This document shows positions 60,574-64,000 of a DNA stretch of 64,000 nt, in pieces; positions within the stretch are counted from its first letter, which is position 1, and each line of letters begins with the position of its first letter. The position numbers were made by a program, and so were the translations under genes. Where the stretch lies: contig DXED01000029.1 of the NCBI GenBank assembly GCA_019115145.1, positions 74,762 to 138,761 of the forward strand, in the 5' to 3' direction. This DNA is from Claveliimonas intestinigallinarum (GTDB lineage Bacteria; Bacillota; Clostridia; Lachnospirales; Lachnospiraceae). The notes below the pieces were generated by a model. The model made no database searches, was not told where the DNA came from, and saw nothing but the letters and a program-made list of their open reading frames with translations.

Positions 60574-62067
60574 CTATCTGATGCCCAGGATCTCCTCCAC
60601 TGTCTCCTGCATCTTGTCCGCGTCGCACTCCCTATGGTGGCGGATCTTTGCGTTCAGGATCTCCTTTATGGCATTTGGCATCTCTACCCCGGAAATGCGC
60701 TCCAGCTCCGGCAGCAGCTCCAGCTCCTCCTTCTGGCTGTACGCCTCTTTGCCGATGGCCGTAAGGACGCTCTTCACAAATTTGTAAGGACTTGCTGTGG
60801 AGGCCACCAGGCATTTCGTCCCGTCACCGCTGTCCGCTTTGTAGGCCTGGCAGACATGGGCAGCCACGGCTGTGTGCGTGTCCATCACGTAGCCTGTCCT
60901 CTCATAGATCTCTCGGATCGTCTCAGCTGTCTCCTCCTCTGTGGCATAGCCTGCCGCAAAGTCAGAGAGCTGCTCTCTCATCTCCTCTGTGATGGTATAT
61001 CTGCCCTCTGTCTGAAGCTGTCTCATGAGCTCTGCATCCGCCTTGCCGTCCCGGCCGCAGATCTGGTAGATAAGCCTCTCCAGGTTGCTGGAGATAAGGA
61101 TGTCCATAGAAGGTGAGGTAGTCAGCATGAATTCCCGGTTCCTGTCGTATGTTCCTGTCTGGAAGAAGTCAAAGAGCACCTTATTCTCGTTTGAGGCGCA
61201 GATCAGCTTCCCTATGGGCAGTCCCATGTGCTTTGCGTAGCAGGCAGCCAGGATGTTCCCGAAATTGCCAGTGGGGACAGTGATGTTGATCTTCTCCCCC
61301 TCCTCGATCTCTCCATTTTCCAGGAGCTTGCCGTAGGCGTACACATAGTACACAATCTGGGGCACAAGGCGCCCGATATTGATGGAGTTGGCAGAGGAGA
61401 ACTGGCAGCCCTTCCGGGCAAGCTTTCCTGCCAGCTCCTGATTTCCAAAGAGCTCCTTCACACCGCTCTGGGCATTGTCAAAGTTGCCGTGTATAGCCAC
61501 CACGTCCACATTGTCCCCCTTCTGGGTCACCATCTGCAGCTCCTGCACGCGGCTCACCCCGCCCTTGGGATAGAATACAATGATGCGGGTCCCCTCCACG
61601 TCCGCAAATCCGGCCATGGCGGCTTTCCCCGTATCCCCGGAGGTGGCGGTGAGGATGACGATCTCGCCCTCCACTCCGTTCTTCTTCGCCGCTGTGGTCA
61701 TCAGGTGGGGCAGAATGGAGAGGGCCATGTCCTTGAAGGCGATGGTGGGGCCGTGGAACAGCTCCAGATAGTAGGTGTCGTCCACCTTCGCGATGGGGGC
61801 GATCTCCTCTGTGTCAAACTTGCTGTCGTAGGCCCTGGCGATGCAGGCTTTCAGCTCCTCCTCCGTGTAGTCTGTGAGGAACTCCTTCATCACTGCGTAG
61901 GCTGTCTCCTGGTAGGTCATCCCCTTCAGCTCCCCTAAGGACACCGGGAGAGCCGGAATCCTCTCGGGGACAAAGAGTCCGCCGTCGTCCGCAAGCCCTT
62001 TTAAGACCGCCTGGGAGGCTGTGGCTGTGATCTTCGGGTTTCTCGTGCTCATGTACTGTAAATTCAT
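60574..62067 (-). CDS. thrC: Threonine synthase
   Basis: 497 aa PLP enzyme of the longer (thrC1) class. N-terminal LQYMSTRNPKITA, PLP Lys in HGPTIAFKDMALSILPHL, VILTATSGDTGKAAMAGF and SANSINIGRLVPQIVYYVYAY. It converts O-phosphohomoserine to threonine. ATG 62067 has AAAGG 8 nt upstream. Confidence 0.96.
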   Translation of the reverse strand: MNLQYMSTRNPKITATASQAVLKGLADDGGLFVPERIPALPVSLGELKGMTYQETAYAVMKEFLTDYTEEELKACIARAYDSKFDTEEIAPIAKVDDTYYLELFHGPTIAFKDMALSILPHLMTTAAKKNGVEGEIVILTATSGDTGKAAMAGFADVEGTRIIVFYPKGGVSRVQELQMVTQKGDNVDVVAIHGNFDNAQSGVKELFGNQELAGKLARKGCQFSSANSINIGRLVPQIVYYVYAYGKLLENGEIEEGEKINITVPTGNFGNILAACYAKHMGLPIGKLICASNENKVLFDFFQTGTYDRNREFMLTTSPSMDILISSNLERLIYQICGRDGKADAELMRQLQTEGRYTITEEMREQLSDFAAGYATEEETAETIREIYERTGYVMDTHTAVAAHVCQAYKADSGDGTKCLVASTASPYKFVKSVLTAIGKEAYSQKEELELLPELERISGVEMPNAIKEILNAKIRHHRECDADKMQETVEEILGIR

Positions 62068-62112
62068 GTTCTTCACCTTTCTACCTCTTCCTCTTTTGAG
62101 AAAAGGATTGCT

Positions 62113-63423
62113 CTATGCTTCCTTCCTGCTCCGAAACAGGATAAACAGGACTGCGCTCACTGCCATCAGTATGGGATAATACAGATAGGGCAGGATGTCA
62201 AAGGGTGTCAGCGCCGTCAGTGTAGCCGCCGACAGAAGCTGGGCCCCGTAAGGGATCAGCCCCTGCCCCACGGAGGTAAATATATCCAGCAGGGAGGCGG
62301 ACCGTCTGGGCGAGACGCCGTACTCCTCGCAGATTTCCTTTGCAATGGGCCCCGCCATGACAATGGCCACCGTATTGTTGGCCGTGCAGGCGTCCACAAG
62401 GAGAGCCAGCCCTGCGATGCCGAGCTCCGCCCCCTTCTCCCCCTTGATCATCCTGTGGATCCACTGGAGGATAAAATGGATGCCGCCGTACTCCTTCACA
62501 AGAGACACAATGCAGGCCACGATAATGGAGATGACCGTAATGTCATACATGCCGATGACGCCGCTGATTTCCTGTCCGCCTATAACTGTGTTCCCGCCGA
62601 TGGCCAGAAAGATCTGATCCCAGGCGAGACTGCCCGTGGCGATCCCCACCACCACGGAGAGGATGGTGCCGCCGATCAGCACCACGAACACATTGATCCC
62701 TATGAGGGCCCCCACAAGAACCAGCACATAGGGCACTACCCTCCATATGTTGAAGGAGAGATCCTCCATTACCATGGCGTTGCCGTCTCTTGTGATAAAC
62801 AGGAAGATGAGCACTGTGAGGATAGCAGCCGGGAGCACGATGAGAAAGTTCTCCCGGAATTTGTCCTTCATCTCACAGCCCTGTGTCTTTACCGCCGCAA
62901 TGGTAGTGTCTGAGATCATGGACAGGTTGTCTCCAAACATAGCGCCGCAGACTACAGCGCCGATGCAGATAGCCATGGCAAAGCCGGTCTTCTCGCTGAT
63001 GCCCACAGCGATGGGCGCCAAGGCAGCGATGGTTCCCATGGAGGTGCCCATGGACACGGAAATAAAGCATCCGATGACGAAAAGTCCGGCCACCGCCACG
63101 CCAGGCGGCAGAACGGAGAGCCCCAGGTTTACCGTGCTCTCCACCCCGCCGGCCGCTGTCACAGCGCCGGAAAAGCCTCCTGCGCAGAGGAAGATAAGAC
63201 TCATGGTGATGATGTTGTCGTCTCCCACTCCCTTTGCGATGATATGGATCTTCTCGTCAAAGCTGACCTTTCTGTTCTGCAGAAATGCCACACACAGGGC
63301 GATGAGAAACGCCACGATGGTGGGCATGGAGTAAAAATCCCCCGTCAGCACGCCCGAGCCCAGGAAGATCACAAGGAAAACTCCGATGGGCAGAAGGGCG
63401 ACTGCTCTTCCTTTCTTTTCCAT
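62113..63423 (-). CDS. NhaC-family Na+/H+ (or dicarboxylate/amino-acid) antiporter
   Basis: 436 aa with about eleven membrane segments. SMGTSMGTIAALAPIAVGIS, VCGAMFGDNLSMISDTTIAA and LVDACTANNTVAIVMAGPIAKEI match the NhaC family. The family includes Na+/H+ and malate-lactate antiporters; the substrate is not defined. It stands 46 nt from thrC and 28 nt from leuD, in the same direction. Confidence 0.9.
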   Translation of the reverse strand: MEKKGRAVALLPIGVFLVIFLGSGVLTGDFYSMPTIVAFLIALCVAFLQNRKVSFDEKIHIIAKGVGDDNIITMSLIFLCAGGFSGAVTAAGGVESTVNLGLSVLPPGVAVAGLFVIGCFISVSMGTSMGTIAALAPIAVGISEKTGFAMAICIGAVVCGAMFGDNLSMISDTTIAAVKTQGCEMKDKFRENFLIVLPAAILTVLIFLFITRDGNAMVMEDLSFNIWRVVPYVLVLVGALIGINVFVVLIGGTILSVVVGIATGSLAWDQIFLAIGGNTVIGGQEISGVIGMYDITVISIIVACIVSLVKEYGGIHFILQWIHRMIKGEKGAELGIAGLALLVDACTANNTVAIVMAGPIAKEICEEYGVSPRRSASLLDIFTSVGQGLIPYGAQLLSAATLTALTPFDILPYLYYPILMAVSAVLFILFRSRKEA

Positions 63424-63450
63424 AACAATAACTGTATCCTTCTATAAATT

Positions 63451-63942
63451 TTATTTTTTATTGTTGTTTGTATAGTTTACCAGGCCGCCGGCAGCGATGA
63501 TCTTCTGCATGAACTCCGGGAAGGGCTGTCCCTGGAACTGGGTTCCCTTTGTCCGGTTGTAGATCATTCCGCTGTCAAAGTCCACTTCCACCTGATCGCC
63601 GTCCTCGATGTTCTGAGCCGCCTCGGGACATTCGATGATGGGCAGTCCGATGTTGATGGCGTTCCTGTAGAAAATCCTGGCAAAGGTCTCCGCAATGACG
63701 CAGCTCACGCCCGCTGTCTTCAGGCAGAGAGGCGCGTGCTCCCTGGAGGAACCGCATCCAAAGTTCTTGTTCGCCACGATCAGGTCGCCGGGCTGTACCT
63801 TATTTACAAAATCCGGGTCAATGTCCGCCATGGCGTGACTTGCCAACTCCTGGGGGTCAAATGAATTCAGGTATCTGGCCGGGATGATCACGTCTGTGTC
63901 CACGTTGTCTCCGTATTTAAAAACTCTTCCTTCTGCTTTCAT
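63451..63942 (-). CDS. leuD: 3-isopropylmalate dehydratase small subunit
   Basis: 163 aa swivelling-domain protein: GDNVDTDVIIPARYL, NKNFGCGSSREHAPLCLK, and IFYRNAINIGLPI. With LeuC it isomerises 2-isopropylmalate in leucine synthesis. The short bacterial/archaeal-like size (~163 aa) is usual for Clostridia. Its ATG overlaps the leuC stop. Confidence 0.96.
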   Translation of the reverse strand: MKAEGRVFKYGDNVDTDVIIPARYLNSFDPQELASHAMADIDPDFVNKVQPGDLIVANKNFGCGSSREHAPLCLKTAGVSCVIAETFARIFYRNAINIGLPIIECPEAAQNIEDGDQVEVDFDSGMIYNRTKGTQFQGQPFPEFMQKIIAAGGLVNYTNNNKK

Positions 63943-64000
63943 TAGTTTTCACCTACTTTCTCTGGATTAGCGATGTAGCCCGCGATGGCGCTTGCCGCCG
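63942..64000 (-). CDS. leuC: 3-isopropylmalate dehydratase large subunit, C-terminal end
   Basis: Only the last 18 codons are in the window, ending SAIAGYIANPEKVGEN and TAA (63944-63942), which is the usual LeuC C-terminus. The remainder lies beyond the right edge. TAATG overlap with leuD shows translational coupling. Confidence 0.85.
   Translation of the reverse strand, partial: AASAIAGYIANPEKVGEN

Noticed and set aside
1..64000. CRISPR arrays, tRNA or rRNA genes, insertion sequences, prophage
   Set aside because: I looked for regular repeats, cloverleaf-like and CCA-ended segments, transposase and phage motifs and found none convincing.

Overview
The window looks like a chromosomal segment of a fairly GC-rich, anaerobic, spore-forming Firmicute, most likely Clostridia of the Lachnospiraceae type. 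The signs are [FeFe] hydrogenases with 2Fe-2S/4Fe-4S partners, the oxygen-independent (Cbi) cobalamin route with a CbiK chelatase, a T-box ahead of pheST, SpoIID- and SpoIIE-like proteins, strong AGGAGG ribosome sites and Clostridia-style synteny. I saw no rRNA, tRNA, IS element, prophage or CRISPR array.

Layout. 1-2090: a PAS-linked sensory [FeFe] hydrogenase followed by a SpoIIE/PP2C-type phosphatase that runs off the left edge. 2194-10426: CapA-like protein, HAD phosphatase, a MoxR/DUF58/transglutaminase operon, an AraC regulator facing a 25-codon ORF, and VanZ. 10803-19494: the trimeric NADH-linked hydrogenase (NuoE-like, HydB, HydA) with accessory 2Fe-2S and ATPase proteins on the minus strand, facing a divergent plus-strand set DRTGG / RsbW-like ATPase / sensory hydrogenase / DRTGG / PHP.

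19491-41828 is almost wholly vitamin B12. A cobalamin riboswitch precedes cbiMNQO-cbiK on the plus strand. A second cobalamin riboswitch at 41534-41776 precedes an 18-gene minus-strand operon from precorrin-2 dehydrogenase to cbiC. Together they encode nearly everything from porphobilinogen to cobalamin, including a CbiJ-CbiE-CbiT triple fusion and a SUMT-HemD fusion. The corrinoid adenosyltransferase is not in the window. The two operons converge with only 3 bases between their stop codons.

41871-64000 is mixed housekeeping: DUF3592 protein, siroheme sulfite/nitrite reductase, a decayed Memo-like gene, an HPr-like protein without the phosphorylatable histidine, a compact Fst-like type I toxin-antitoxin locus, queA, T-box-controlled pheST, a YihY/BrkB protein, SpoIID-like protein, a probable 6S RNA, a two-component/ABC-transporter operon, pckA, a decayed zinc-ribbon gene, thrC, an NhaC antiporter and leuDC (leuC cut by the right edge).

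The least-explained items are the toxin-antitoxin locus (45347-45660), the AraC-linked microprotein (9560-9810) and the paired hydrogen-sensing modules. Coordinates come from reading the sequence. Starts were chosen by ribosome-site spacing and family N-termini, and uncertain ones are flagged.
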